Positions 49,201 to 60,715 of a stretch of DNA of 64,000 bases are shown here, in pieces. Position numbers and translations under genes: made by a program. A model generated the notes under the pieces. It worked only from the letters and a program-made list of their open reading frames with translations, was not told the origin of the DNA and searched no databases. Origin of the DNA: Portulaca oleracea (lineage: Eukaryota; Streptophyta; Magnoliopsida; Caryophyllales; Portulacaceae). The stretch spans positions 6,293,582 to 6,357,581 of the forward strand of contig CM055872.1 of NCBI GenBank assembly GCA_029582165.1. Reading direction: 5' to 3'. Positions within the stretch are counted from its first letter, which is position 1. Every line of letters begins with the position of its first letter.

Positions 49201-52200
49201 TAGGGCCCGATGGCGGCCGCTGTATTTACGCAAGAAATAAAGAGAGAAGGCATCAGTTTATTTGAAATTCAAAATGAGTCAGAGAATTTACCTGTCGGTT
49301 TGTGTCTCGAAAACGGGCTCGAGTTGAGCATAACTTCATGAGTATAAGCTTGCATTGGGCTCGAAAACAGCCTCGATTGCTTATTTTCGGCCCAGCAAAC
49401 CCGTCTGGGTTTGGTCAAGTGTTGGGCTCCTTTCCTGTTTTTTCGTGAGTCGGGTGAGATGAAAAGGCCCGGCCCAGATGGAATAAAAGAAGGCCCACAC
49501 CTGTTTTTCGTCTTGGCTTTTAGGCTGATTCGATCCCTTTGCTTGGACTGCATAGCCCCCAGTTTAGTGGCAGTTCTTGCTGAACTGAGAATCAATCGAT
49601 AGTTGCCGTAGTGACTTGCCCCTTCTTGAATTCTTCCATGGTGGACTTTGTGGACCTAGGCAGACTATTCCAGCTGATTTGTCCCTAAGCTTAGTGGCGC
49701 TTATTAGCGATTTGATTTAACTCTTGCTAAACTGGGAGTCAATTGATGGTTGCCGTAGTGACTTGCTTCCTTTTTTGGATTCAAATAGCCCCCGGCTTAG
49801 TGGAAATTCGATTGAATTTTTTTTAAAGCCGGCGTCACTCGAACATTCTTGGCTTAATGCAGGTGGTGCCGAAGTGTTGCACCTATCTGGCTTAGGTAGC
49901 GATACAGAGGTGGTAGACTCCTCTTACTACCAGCGGGACACTTACTTCGGATCTGGCGGGAGTGGGGCCCATGGAGCTGATAGCGCTAGTGGCGGCGGCG
50001 CATAATGCAGGTCCGGCGTGATGACGATCGAGAACGATCTGCGCAGATTCTTATGCTATGCTATACACGACTCTTTGCTATGTACTTAGGACAATGCTAT
50101 GCAATGATGTACTAAATGCATTTTTCTATACTTATGTACTAATGCAGAATGTTGATGCAATGCTCATGTAATGATGGTGTTATGCAATGCAGTTATGACT
50201 TTCTATATACTACTGAAACAATCCGGGATAAAGAATTTTCGATCAACACAAAGTCGAACTAACAAGCAAGCACAAAGATTAATCTGGACAAGATCAAAAC
50301 TCAGTTCGAAAGAGATAGGAAGAAGCTTTCGAAACTTTAGGGAGAGAACAAGTAATTCAGAGGCATAAGCCCGCCAACAGTTCGAAGAATAATGCAACAT
50401 GCGGTTGGTTATGGACGTAAGCTAGCCGAAAGAGCAAATCTCACATAGGAAAGAATGAACACTCAAACACTCGATTTTGAATATGTATGTGAGTTTTTCT
50501 CATACTCAAACCAACAGAAACAAACTACCATAAGCTTGGTAAGAACCTCGCTCTCCACTACTGGTATGCAATGCACAAGTGACAATCAAAAGGACTTTTT
50601 CGGGTTGTAACGGGGCTTAGGCTAGGGTAAGGAGTGGTAAAAATTTGGGAATGAGGAGTTAAAAAGCCATGCTTGGATTGATTTTCAATGAAATCCTCTG
50701 AACTCTCCTTCTCACTTAATGTATGCAAAGCGTTTCACCTTCCATCCTAAAACATCTCAACCGAATACAACCGAGTCAAAGTTTTCTGGACTTTAAGTTG
50801 AGTCTCCCTAACCGCCCTTTTATTTTTTGAAAATTTTTTTTTGATTTTTTTTTTTTGATTTTTTTGGGTGATCAGGGAGAAGAAATTTCTATTACAACCT
50901 CGACTTTGAACAGCATAACCAACTTCGCTCAAGGTATGGGACTTTCAAATTCTCCCAAGCTTCATATTTTGCTCACACGAAAGCAGTTGTTCCTTCCAAA
51001 AATGACAAACTCTTTTCCAACCAAGCAAGGCAAAAAGGTACTGGATATTAGAGGCTAAGGCTTGTACTGTCAGGGTTCAATCATGAAAAAGGGATGAACA
51101 AAGGCTAGGCGGGGCAAAAGAACGGTAAATACAATGCAGGGAAGGCTATTTGGCTATGTAGCTTAAGAAAATCGAATGCCTTAATCACTTTGTCACAGCG
51201 TGTAATGCAAACATGTAGTCTCAAGCAAGATGCAAAACAAGTTCTAGAGATGCAACTAATGGGTGAGTCACTCAGGGGATCATGGAATTGATGAAAGTAA
51301 TCAATTCAAGTTTTAGGCAATGTGGACTCACGGGACGGGCTCAATCAACTTAGCTTAGCCCAAAGATTTGCGGCACGCACATTTATACCTTCTAAGATAG
51401 TCAAAGCAGCCAGATACGTCTTCTATAACTTGTCTCAAAATCAGAAGGCTTGAAGAAAAAGGTTTTTGAAAACTTTTGAGATCTCATCCAGATTTTTCTA
51501 AGTGAAGCAAGTTAAACCGGGAAAAAAGGTCGATTTGTAGAAAAGGTCATGGACACTTTTTTTTAATTTTTCTTTTTTTTTTTTAAACTTATGACTAAAA
51601 TTGATATGATGCTCATGCAATGCAATATGCGACCTACATGATGGGAAACGTGGAACTTATGCAACGCAATATGTGACCTACATGATGGGAGACAGACACG
51701 ACGCCTATATGCTGACGTAAGGATGACTCACCCACTTCACGGGAGTGCATGTCTTAACACTACATGGACCTAGCATGCGGACTGACAACATTAATCGTCT
51801 ATTGGGTCCTTACTTGGATCGAGTCACGATCGCTTTCGGTTTCGGGCTCAGATTCAAGTAATGAGCTAATAGGGATTAGACTCAGGGAATGTCATAAAGG
51901 GCCGAATAGGATCATCAGCAAGGCATTGGGCTGTCCGTGGGGTGAAGCGGTCGAGCGAAAAGAAGAAGGCGGTGGGTTAGAAACCGTCTGGTTCCTCTTT
52001 CTCTGACTGGGCCCGTTCCGTCGATCACGGCGAGATGGGCGATCTGATGGGCGAGAACCCGTCTGGTTTCGATGCTGACCCGCATTGACGGACAATTGAC
52101 ACGGATGGGCCGGCTTTGATGTGAACCCGTAACCCGGGTTTCTGATAAGCCAAAATGCACCTCGCGTGTTCCTACGCGGACTAGAACGACTCCCGACTCA

Positions 52201-52884
52201 TGAATGGGTTGGATACTCGGACTCGACGACTGTTTACAACTGGACTCTAAAACTCTTTACCAGGTAAAACTACATAATGTATATATGGACTCGAAACTCT
52301 TTACAAACTCTACAGCATATACACAGATCCTTTACAAAAAATAAAACTCTACAACTTATACATGGATTCTAAACTTCTTTACAAAAATAAAACTCTACAA
52401 CTTATACATGGATTCTAAACCTCTTTACAAAAATAAAACACATAGCATACAAATGCGGGATTAGCCTAACCATGACTCTAGGTTCAAGGTTTTTCTAGGT
52501 TTAGGGAGATGAATAGGGTACCACATGTTCTCGCCCCGGTGCATTTTCCTTATGGAATTCATAGGAAAAATGTGTGGGGTGTTGCTCTTTGGGTTTTAAG
52601 GAAACCTTTAGAGTGTAACACGGGGAGAGGAGAGATCAAATGCTTGGCGATGTAAGTGCATCCCACAAGTAGTGACCTCCCGCTCTCGGGATTGATTCCT
52701 AGTTTTAAAACCTAAACCAACGCTTTTGTGCTCCCCAGCCATAAAGGCCCAAGAGTAGCCTGGTATGCAATATGCCTAAAAAAAATGATAAAAATGTGAA
52801 ATAAATTAATTCCTCCTCTTTTTTTTTTACAAAAAACACTAAAAAAATAATTCTTTCAAGTTTTACCCTCTTTTTAAGTTTAAG
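49201..52884 (-). other. Element B interior without coding domains
   Basis: No gag or pol pattern in any frame. The 49700-50030 part is homologous to 54900-55170 of A in inverse orientation (the GGTAGACTCCTCTTACTACC word is shared). The 50190-51400 part corresponds to A 44941-46190, and 52440-52884 to the A leader. B thus looks like A minus gag. Confidence 0.65.
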
Positions 52885-52902
52885 TCCCCAGTGGAGTCGC
52901 CA
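52885..52902 (-). other. Primer-binding site of element B (tRNA-Arg)
   Basis: On minus, TGGCGACTCCACTGGGGA starts three bases after the 5' LTR, identical to the site in A. Confidence 0.85.
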
Positions 52903-52905
52903 ATC

Positions 52906-54097
52906 TGTAGACACCGAAAAAAATCTGCCGATCTTTTCGCGGCGCTACTCAAAAGAGGAGTTCTCTTTTTTAAATTGGGAGCCGACTAGGATTGCTTACC
53001 CTTAATTAAGGTTGAACTATTAAGGATGCTTGGTTAACAAGTTAATTTACCCCGAAACTCAATTTTCTTAAAAAAGACAAAAAGAGAAAGAAAAGAAAGA
53101 AAAAAAGAAGGAACCCTACTGGTTCAAAGAGAAAAACAAAAAAAAAGAAAAATAAGTGGAACCCGTCTGGTTCCAACGAAGCAAGGAAACAAAACCCAGG
53201 AACCCGTCTGGGTTCCAACAGGCCAAACAAAGGGAAAAAAAAAGCTAGGAACCCGTCTGGGTTCCTGCCTCTGGCTCGGGGTGAATACAAGACGGGGAAA
53301 CCCGTCTGGGTTCTCTGTCACGAGAAGAAGAAATAAAAAAAAAGGTTTTCGAGGAAAAAAAAAGGGTTAGAGTCGCCAGTTGAATTTCAGGATAAAACAA
53401 CAAACCAATAAAAATAGACTCCGGCCTACGAACCCAAAGATGGATTCGGGGGTAAGGTTACGGATTTGACAATAAAGATCGTCAAACCCGCCCGTTCAAA
53501 CGAACGGACTCTACTAGAATTAAATTAAAGCGACAGATTTGAAAAAGGGGAAGGAATTAGATAAATCTCATAATATTATCATTAATGTCATGCAAGAAAC
53601 GAAAAAAACAAAGAAAGTACAAAGAAAGCTAATAAGATTACGTTACAATAATACAAAAAAAAGCTACGCTAACCTTAAAATAAAGCACGCAATGGAGGGA
53701 GAAGAGAAGAGGAATATACTAGTGTCAATACTCCCAGTATATTCCGGTGTCTTTTTTGTGGGTGATGAATGGTGGGTATTTATAGGGGGGAATTAGGTTT
53801 AGGTTTAGGGTTTGGAGGCTAGGTTAAGCCGCGGCGCCGTAGGAATCAACAGAGGAACCCAGACGGGTTCCTGGGAGGAAAACGGGTTCCTGTGGGTGGA
53901 GCTGAGCTCCGGCCCACTGAACCCAGACGGGTTCCTGTGGTGTTGGAGCTGAGCTCCGGCCCACTGAACCCAGGTTCCCGGCATTTGGGCTTTGCATATT
54001 TTTGGGGTTTTCGACGGAACGGGGCTTGCGTGCCATTTATCGGTTAGCCTACTTTCTAAAACTAACAATAAAATAGATACAAAATTCAGCGTCTACA
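52906..54097 (-). repeat. 5' LTR of element B
   Basis: 1192 bp, TGTAGACACCG at the left and GCGTCTACA at the right, matching 46377-47571. It keeps full hairpins at 53247-53266, 53853-53872 and 53919-53934, whereas the other LTR has lost some of these. Confidence 0.9.
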
Positions 54098-54235
54098 AGA
54101 AGGCATAACCCAGACGGGTTTGATGGTGTTTACTTGCCCTGTACGCCAAGATCGGCTTTCCTTAAACTGCACACCAAGTTAGGGTTTCTCGGCGCGAAAC
54201 GCAGACGGGCCTGGGCCAGCCTATGTGGAGTTCTA

Positions 54236-54629
54236 AAGGCCCAGCTCCTAGAAGTGGGAATCATTTTGGGCCTGAAACCCAGACGGGTTTGGGCCAGCTT
54301 ATTGGGCTATCTCACGGAGCCACTTCAACTCTATTTTGGGGCGTAATGCGGGTCCACAAGATAGTTATATGTCTTCGCCAGCCCCGAAACTGTAGCTCGA
54401 ACTTACTTGTAGCATTTAATTTTCGGTCTTTTAAGGCCCAGCTCCTAGAAGTGGGAATCATTTTGGGCCTGAAACCCAGACGGGTTTGGGCCAGCTTATT
54501 GGGCTATCTCACGGAGCCACTTCAACTCTATTTTGGGGCGTAATGCGGGTCCACAAGATAGTTATATGTCTTCGCCGGCCCCGAAACTGTAGCTCGAACT
54601 TACTTGTAGCATTTAATTTTCGGTCTTTT
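54236..54629 (+). repeat. 197-bp tandem duplication in element A
   Basis: AAGGCCCAGCTCCTAGAAGT...AATTTTCGGTCTTTT occurs twice head to tail with about one difference (GCCAGCCCC against GCCGGCCCC). Each copy carries one AAACCCAGACGGGTTT hairpin. Confidence 0.9.
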
Positions 54630-55900
54630 TTTTTTTTGGGAAGTGGGAGTAATCCCACCATGTAGATTGCATATCGCATTACACATTGTTGTTACATTAT
54701 GCATAAGGGTACACGAAAATAAAAAGTGCATTACGCAGCACCATCATTGCATAAGCATCACATCAGTGGTTCGCACTAGTGCATAAATAAAAAAAACGTA
54801 CGTCATGCATCATTGCATTGCATTGTCCTAAGTGCATAATAAAGAGTCATACATAGCATTACATAAGTTCATTACATAAAGACCCTGCATGTGCATCATT
54901 CTCAGTCCTCATCATGCGGATCTCAGATCGCCACCACCATGCGCTATTAGCCCCATGGGCCCCTTCCACCAGGGGCCAAAGTAAGTGTCCCACCGGTAGT
55001 AAGAGGAGTCTACCACCTGTATTGCTACCAGGCCGGATAGGTGCAACACTTCTGCACACCGCATTAAGCCAAGAATGTTCGAGTGACCCTGGCTTGGAAA
55101 AAATTCAATCGAGTTTCCACTAAGCCGGGGGCTATTTGAATCCAAAAAAAAAGGGAAGCAAGTCACTACGGCGACTATCAAGTGATTCCTAGTTTAGCAA
55201 GAGTTAAATCAAACTGCCACTAAAGTCAGCTACGTAGCCCAAGCAAGGGGTCGAATCAGCCTAAAAGCTAGAACGGCCCGCCTAAGTCCGTTTTCGCAAA
55301 GACTCATTTCATATCGGCTTCTCGCCTTCTCTCAGCCCAACCCAGACGGGTTTGGATCTGTCTGTCGGCTCACTCGACTCACAAAAAAAAAGGAAAAGAG
55401 CCCAACTCTCGGTCCAACCCAGACGGGTTTGGGTCTGCCTCCCTCACTCAAGAAATGACCAGACCAGGTTTGGGCCTTCTTCCATTTCATCCGCTCACAC
55501 ATAAAAAAAAAATTTTTTTAGCCCAAACCTAGACGGGTTTGACGAAAAAAAAAAACCATGCAAAAACCCAGACGGGTTTTATGGGCCATCGCAGCCTGAA
55601 ATGAGCCCAAACTCGTCTCTGCAATTCAGGCCCAATGCAATTCGAGCATAAACCCAGACGGGTTTTTCAGGCCATTTCCCACGAAACAATGGCAAACTAC
55701 GTCGGTCTGATTTTGCAGGCCCGTTTCCGAGAGCTAAGGCACGACTGACAGGTAAATTCTCTGACTCGCTCTGATTTTCAGAAAAACTGATGCCCTCCTT
55801 CTCTTTTTGCAGAACAATGCACAAAATACGTCGGTCGTCAGGCGGTTACAAAAAGACGAACTCATCTTCAGCGGCCGTCATCGGGCCCTCACAATGCGAT
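54630..55900 (+). other. Element A non-coding region with clustered hairpin words
   Basis: No coding domain. Hairpins of the AAACCC-AGAC-GGGTTT type lie at about 55339, 55414, 55524, 55563 and 55650. The 54900-55170 part matches B in inverse orientation. Confidence 0.6.
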
Positions 55901-55929
55901 GACACCCTTTTCAGTACACAGACAAAAGT

Positions 55930-57070
55930 CCCGCACTCCACGGCGAAATGAAGTGCGTGACCTTGATCTACCTCACGGCGAAATGAAGTGGATCACCTCA
56001 TCATCCTGGCATGCTTCACGGCGAAATGAAGCACGTCACCCTGATCCATCTCACGGCGAAATGAGGTGGATCAACTCATCATCACGGCATGCTTCACGGC
56101 GAAATGAAGCATGTCACCCTGATCCACCTCACGGCGAAATGAAGTGGATCACCTCATCATCCTGGCATGCTTCACGCGAAATGAAGCGTCTTTGATCCAC
56201 CTCACCACGGCGAAATGAAGTGGATCACCTCATCATCTCGGCATGCTTCACGGCGAAATGAAGCGCGTCACCTCGATCCACCTCACGGCGAAATGAAGTG
56301 GATCATCTCATCATCCTGGCATGCTTCACGGCGAAATGAAGCGCGTCACCCTGATCCACCTCACGGCGAAATGAAGTGGATCACCTCATCATCCTGGCAT
56401 GCTTCACGGCGAAATGAAGCGCGTCACCTCGATCCACCTCACGGCGAAATGAAGTGGATCATCTCATCATCCTGGCATGCTTCACGGCGAAATGAAGCGC
56501 GTCACCCTGATCCACCTCACGGCGAAATGAAGTGGATCACCTCATCATCCTGGCATGCTTCACGGCGAAATGAAGCGCGTCACCTCGATCCACCTCACGG
56601 CGAAATGAAGTGGATCATCTCATCATCCCGGCATGCTTCACGGCGAAATGAAGCGCGTCACCTCGATCCACCTCACGGCGAAATGAAGTGGATCACCTCA
56701 TCATCTTGGCATGCTTCACGGCGAAATGAAGCGCGTCACCTCGATCCACCTCACGGCGAAATGAAGTGGATCATCTCATCATCCCGGCATGCTTCACGGC
56801 GAAATGAAGCGCGTCACCTCGATCCACCTCACGGCGAAATGAAGTGGATCACCTCATCATCCTGGCATGCGTCACGGCGAAATGAAGCATGCCTCCTAGA
56901 TCCGCCTCACGGCGAAATGAAGCGGATCGACTCCGACCAGCTTTACGGAAGAAACTAAGCAGGTCAACCCACACAGACACAGGTCTTGCACTCCACGGCG
57001 AAATGAAGTGCATGACCTTGATCTACCTCACGGCGAAATGAGGCGGATCAATTCGGTCAGCTTTACGAAA
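55930..57070 (+). repeat. 78-bp tandem array in the 3' region of element A
   Basis: About a dozen 78-bp units, each made of two related halves that share CACGGCGAAATGAAG. One half continues TGGATCACCTCATCATC and the other CGCGTCACCTCGATCCACC. Because 78 is divisible by three, the array gives a 247-codon open frame (56215-56958). I regard this as a by-product. Hypervariable arrays just upstream of the 3' LTR are known from Tat/Ogre-type elements and can seed satellites. Confidence 0.93.
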
Positions 57071-57190
57071 GAAACTAAGCAGCTAACCAACATCGACGCA
57101 GACCAAGCTTCCAAGCGCCAACCACTTGTAACGGGCTTCGATTCATATCCAAGATCATCAAGACTACTTTGATCATCGTTTTACTCAAAC

Positions 57191-57210
57191 TCGATCAAAG
57201 TGGGGCTATC
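57191..57210 (+). other. Polypurine tract of element A
   Basis: TCGATCAAAGTGGGGCTATC directly before the 3' LTR. It corresponds to the B tract with one G fewer. Confidence 0.75.
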
Positions 57211-58395
57211 TAGACACCGGATTTTGTACGGTATTAGTTTTAGTTATTTGTAAAAATAAGCTAGCCGAGTAATTTAGTGGCATGCAAATCCATTTCTTTT
57301 CTAACACAGGCGAGCAAAAGCGGCGGAAAACCAGCCCAAACCCGTGCAGGTTGGGCCCACGTTACTCGCCTCGGCCAAACCCATCGGCGTTCATCCGGTT
57401 TTCATTCCATCCTCCATTGAGCCGTGCAGGTTTATTGATTCCATGCTATAAACTACAACCCTAAACGTACCTAATCTCCTCATTCCACTATAAATTAAAC
57501 CCCAATCCCTCTCATTGTTCACACAACATTATGCTAGAGTATTGACACTAGCATAATTCTCCTACCTCTTCTCTCCCCATGCTACTTCACTAAAGGTTAG
57601 AATAAGTTATCATCGATGTAAACCATGTAACATAACGTTTCTTTTGTACTTTTCAATTCATTATTTTGCATGATTTTAATGTTAAACTTGTGAGATTTAT
57701 ACTTAATTCCCTTTAACTTTTTCGCTTTGATTTAATTCTAGTAGAGTCTATTCGGTTGAATAGCGGATTTGACAATTCTAATTGTCACATTCGTAACCTA
57801 CCCCGAATCCATCTTTGGATTCGTAGACCGGAGTCCGTGTCAAAATGGTTTGTTGTTTTCTCCTAAAAATTCAACTGGCGACTCTATATTCATACTTCGG
57901 TATTTGCCTTTTTTACGCTTTCTTTGACCTAATTTGTGATTAACGCAAAAGGTAATCCGGTTTGGTTCAATCCATGAACCCAAAGTTCTTTCGCCCTCTT
58001 TTCACTTTCTTTCGCTATTTATTCGGTCCAATTCGCGGATAACACAAAGTTAACGGCTCGGTTCAATTCATGAACCCAGACGGGTTTATCACCTTCTTTT
58101 CAATCTTTCCTTTGTTTTCTTTTCTCGTGGGGTCTGCAGCAACAAAACCCGGCTCGGTTCAAGCAATGAACCCAGACGGGTTTCCTTGTGTTTTCCCCTT
58201 CCTTTTTTTATCTCTTTCTTTCTTCTTTCTTAAAAGGTGAATCTCGGGATCATGGCGCATAAATCGATTTAATCTGTCGGCAAATTTATTCTTAAAAGTT
58301 CAACCTTATTTAAGGTTAAGCAATCCGAGTCGGCTCCCAATCAACATTCTTTAAGTAGCGTCGCGAAAAAGGTCATCAATTTTTCGGGTTCTACA
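57211..58395 (+). repeat. 3' LTR of element A
   Basis: 1185 bp. The terminal TG of TGTAGACACC has been lost (it starts TAGACACC), while the 3' tip CTACA and the target duplication are intact. Compared with the 5' LTR, losses cluster in the hairpin words, for example CCCGTGCAGGTT for CCCGTCTGGGTT at about 57341, and in C or G runs. Confidence 0.88.
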
Positions 58396-58439
58396 CAATC
58401 TAAGTTTATAACTAAAACACAACTTAAAAGTGCATAAGT

Positions 58440-60715
58440 TCAAGGTTGGGGAGGGAATTGCGGGGATCCTGATAAGTTTAGATATTGAGATGGGGACGAA
58501 GAACTACCGCCTTGTTGTTGAGATTGGACAACTTGTGTCAATTGACTTTGAATTTGTGAGATGGGGGATGTATGAGCAGCAAGTTGATCCCGCATAATAG
58601 CATCAGTGGACGGAGTTGCGCAGGGATGCCTCGAAGAAGAAGAACTGCCCTGGGTACGGGGTGGAGTATCATAGAAGTACGAGGTCGCACTCCCAAGACC
58701 ATAGACAACATGGTCTTTGGGTTTGTACCCCCCTGCCAGTTGCAAGTACAACTCCCTAGCTTCCGGGGAGTTCTCAATTATGTCACGCTCCTAACACATT
58801 TGGCGAAAAGTTGTCTGCAATCATTCATACATAAGTAGCGAACACAATAAAACTTAAAACACAACTTAAACCATTCACGGCCACACGCTGGAGTTCAAAT
58901 ACAATCCAAACACAACTTAAACCATTCACGGCCACACGCCGGAGTTCAAATACAATGCAAACACAACTTAAACCATTCACGGCCACACGCCGGAGTTCAA
59001 ATACAATGCAAACACAACTTAAACCATTCACGGCCACACGCCGAAGTTCAAATACAATGCAAACACACATAAAACATGCACGGCCATACGCCGGAGTTCA
59101 AATACAATCCAAACACACATAAAACATGCACGGCCACACGCCGGAGTTCAAATACAATGCAAACACACTTAAACCATTCACGGCCACATGCCAGAGTTCA
59201 AATACAATGCAAACACAACTTAAACCATTCACGGCCACACGCCGGAGTTCAAATACAATGCAAACACACATAAAACATGCACGGCCACACGCCGGAGTTC
59301 AAATACAATCCAAACACAACTTAAACCATTAACGGCCACACGCCGGAGTTCAAATACAATGCAAACACACTTAAACCATTCATGGCCACACGTCGGAGTT
59401 CAAATACAATGCGAACACACATAAAACATGCACGGCCACACGCCGGAGTTCAAATACAATCCAAACACAACTTAAACCATTCACGACCACACGCCGGAGT
59501 TCAAATACAATGCAAACACACTTAAACCATTCACGGCCACACGCCGGAGTTCAAATACAATGTTTGTACAATGCAAACACAACTTAAACCATTCACGGCC
59601 ACACGCCGGAGTTCAAAGACAATGCAAACACACATAAAACATGCACGGCCACACGGCGGAGTTCAAATACAATCCAAACACAACTTAAACCGTTCACGGC
59701 CACACGTCGGAGTTCAAATATAATGCAAACACACATAAACCATTCACGGCCACACGTCGGAGTTCAAATACAATATAAACACACATAAAACATGCACGGC
59801 CACACGCCGGAGTTCAAATACAATTAGTTTATGAATATGTTTAAATGAAACTTACAGCAAGTGTGGCATCATGTTCAGAACTCCATCATGATTCCTCGGC
59901 ATCGCCCACAATGAATGTGAGCGTGGACTTCAGACAGGGTCATGAATGTCCCCCCGGCCATCTACAAATTAAGATAGTAAATGTAAACAATTGTTTAGAA
60001 AGTTCGTAATTGTTAATGCATACATATAACTTTAATTTATTAATTGTGCCAATTTACGATTCACCTGCTTTTTCATATAACTTGTCGCTGAAACCGAGCC
60101 CACCCGCGTTTTGCAATTGGCGGAGTTTTCATTGTTCCTGTTTGCTTTGGCGGCATTAGACCGCTGAATGAACTCCTCAGTCTGGGATTCCTCATCTATT
60201 GCATCCCGTTGCTCATCGCTCATGTGAGGTACAGGGTCCGTCCTCTTCTTGGTCCTGACCTTGTACCTCGTATCAGAAGCCCGGTCGCACAATTTCGTGT
60301 GCCACCCACTGAACACATCTCTTGTAAATTCTTCATCCTAAACATAATGTCGTTGTATAAAGTAATTTATTAGTGATTAGTTAAACGACTATTACATAAA
60401 AGAAAATCAATAGACCCAATTTGCATAATTACTTACACAGAAATCCAACCACAAATTTGTTTTCTCTTGTTTGGACCACTGGGAAGCAGGCTTTGGATTT
60501 GGGTGGCCACGAAGTTGCCCTCCAACAAACCGAGCTAAACGGGGATCGGCGAACCTATGCAATCGTTACGAAAAAACACAGCTAAAGTTATTAAGACCAA
60601 TGATAAATCACTGTACATATGATTTTATGTGATCGTCTTACCAATCCTCCCCCCATTCAAGTCGTATACGGTTGGGGTATAGAGCAGGGTCGATTGGAGC
60701 GCATTTTGCCAAACA
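58440..60715 (-). CDS. TNP-like gene of the CACTA element (plant transposase Ptta/En/Spm type), fragmentary
   Basis: A spliced minus-strand gene resembling the accessory transposition protein of CACTA elements, which in maize Spm (TNPA) binds subterminal repeats. Exons inferred: about 60715-60642 (ALYPNRIRLEWGED), 60554-60437 (ARFVGGQLRGHPNPKPASQW), 60337-60065 (EEFIQRSNAAKANRNNENSA) and about 58790-58440 (YLQLAGGYKPKDHVVYGLGS). Junctions 60642/60554 and 60437/60337 have GT-AG borders and keep the frame, joining W-F and C-D as family members do. The part between 60065 and 58790 is decayed: one short stretch near 59900 has a stop, and a 51-bp array fills the rest. The last exon ends in a Gln/Ser-rich tail. 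It is probably no longer functional. Confidence 0.65.
58850..59825. repeat. 51-bp tandem array inside the CACTA gene
   Basis: About nineteen copies of a 51-bp unit containing ACGGCCACACGCCGGAGTTC and AAATACAATGCAAACACA. Two unit variants alternate irregularly: CAACTTAAACCATTC and CACATAAAACATGC. A 24-base imperfect insertion occurs near 59560. It lies in the presumed last intron of the TNP-like gene. Confidence 0.93.

Larger units (their letters stand above)
46377..54097 (-). mobile_element. LTR retrotransposon B, same family as A, inserted inverted into A
   Basis: LTRs are 46377-47571 (3') and 52906-54097 (5'). AGAAG at 46372-46376 and 54098-54102 is a perfect target duplication. On minus the order is 5' LTR, tRNA-Arg primer site, leader homologous to A, non-coding interior homologous to the post-gag part of A, tandem arrays, purine tract and 3' LTR. 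The gag region of A is missing, so I find no coding domain at all. It is 7.7 kb and would need proteins from an autonomous relative. Confidence 0.92.
41581..58395 (+). mobile_element. LTR retrotransposon A, Tat/Ogre-like, non-autonomous
   Basis: LTRs 41581-42806 and 57211-58395 are flanked by CAATC (41576-41580 and 58396-58400), a perfect 5-bp target duplication. The primer site fits tRNA-Arg, a trait of the Ty3/gypsy Tat-Ogre group. After the leader there is a broken gag, then non-coding DNA, a tandem array and a purine tract. No protease, RT, RNase H or integrase was found. Element B is inserted at 46377. Without B and its duplicated site, A is about 9.1 kb. Confidence 0.9.

Noticed and set aside
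58825..59070. Repeat protein (CIVFELRRVAVNGLS units)
   Set aside because: A chance open frame over the 51-bp intronic array. Other units in the array break it.
58850..59825. Regular short repeats that might suggest a CRISPR array
   Set aside because: The 51-bp units are continuous tandem copies with no unique spacers, inside a plant CACTA element.
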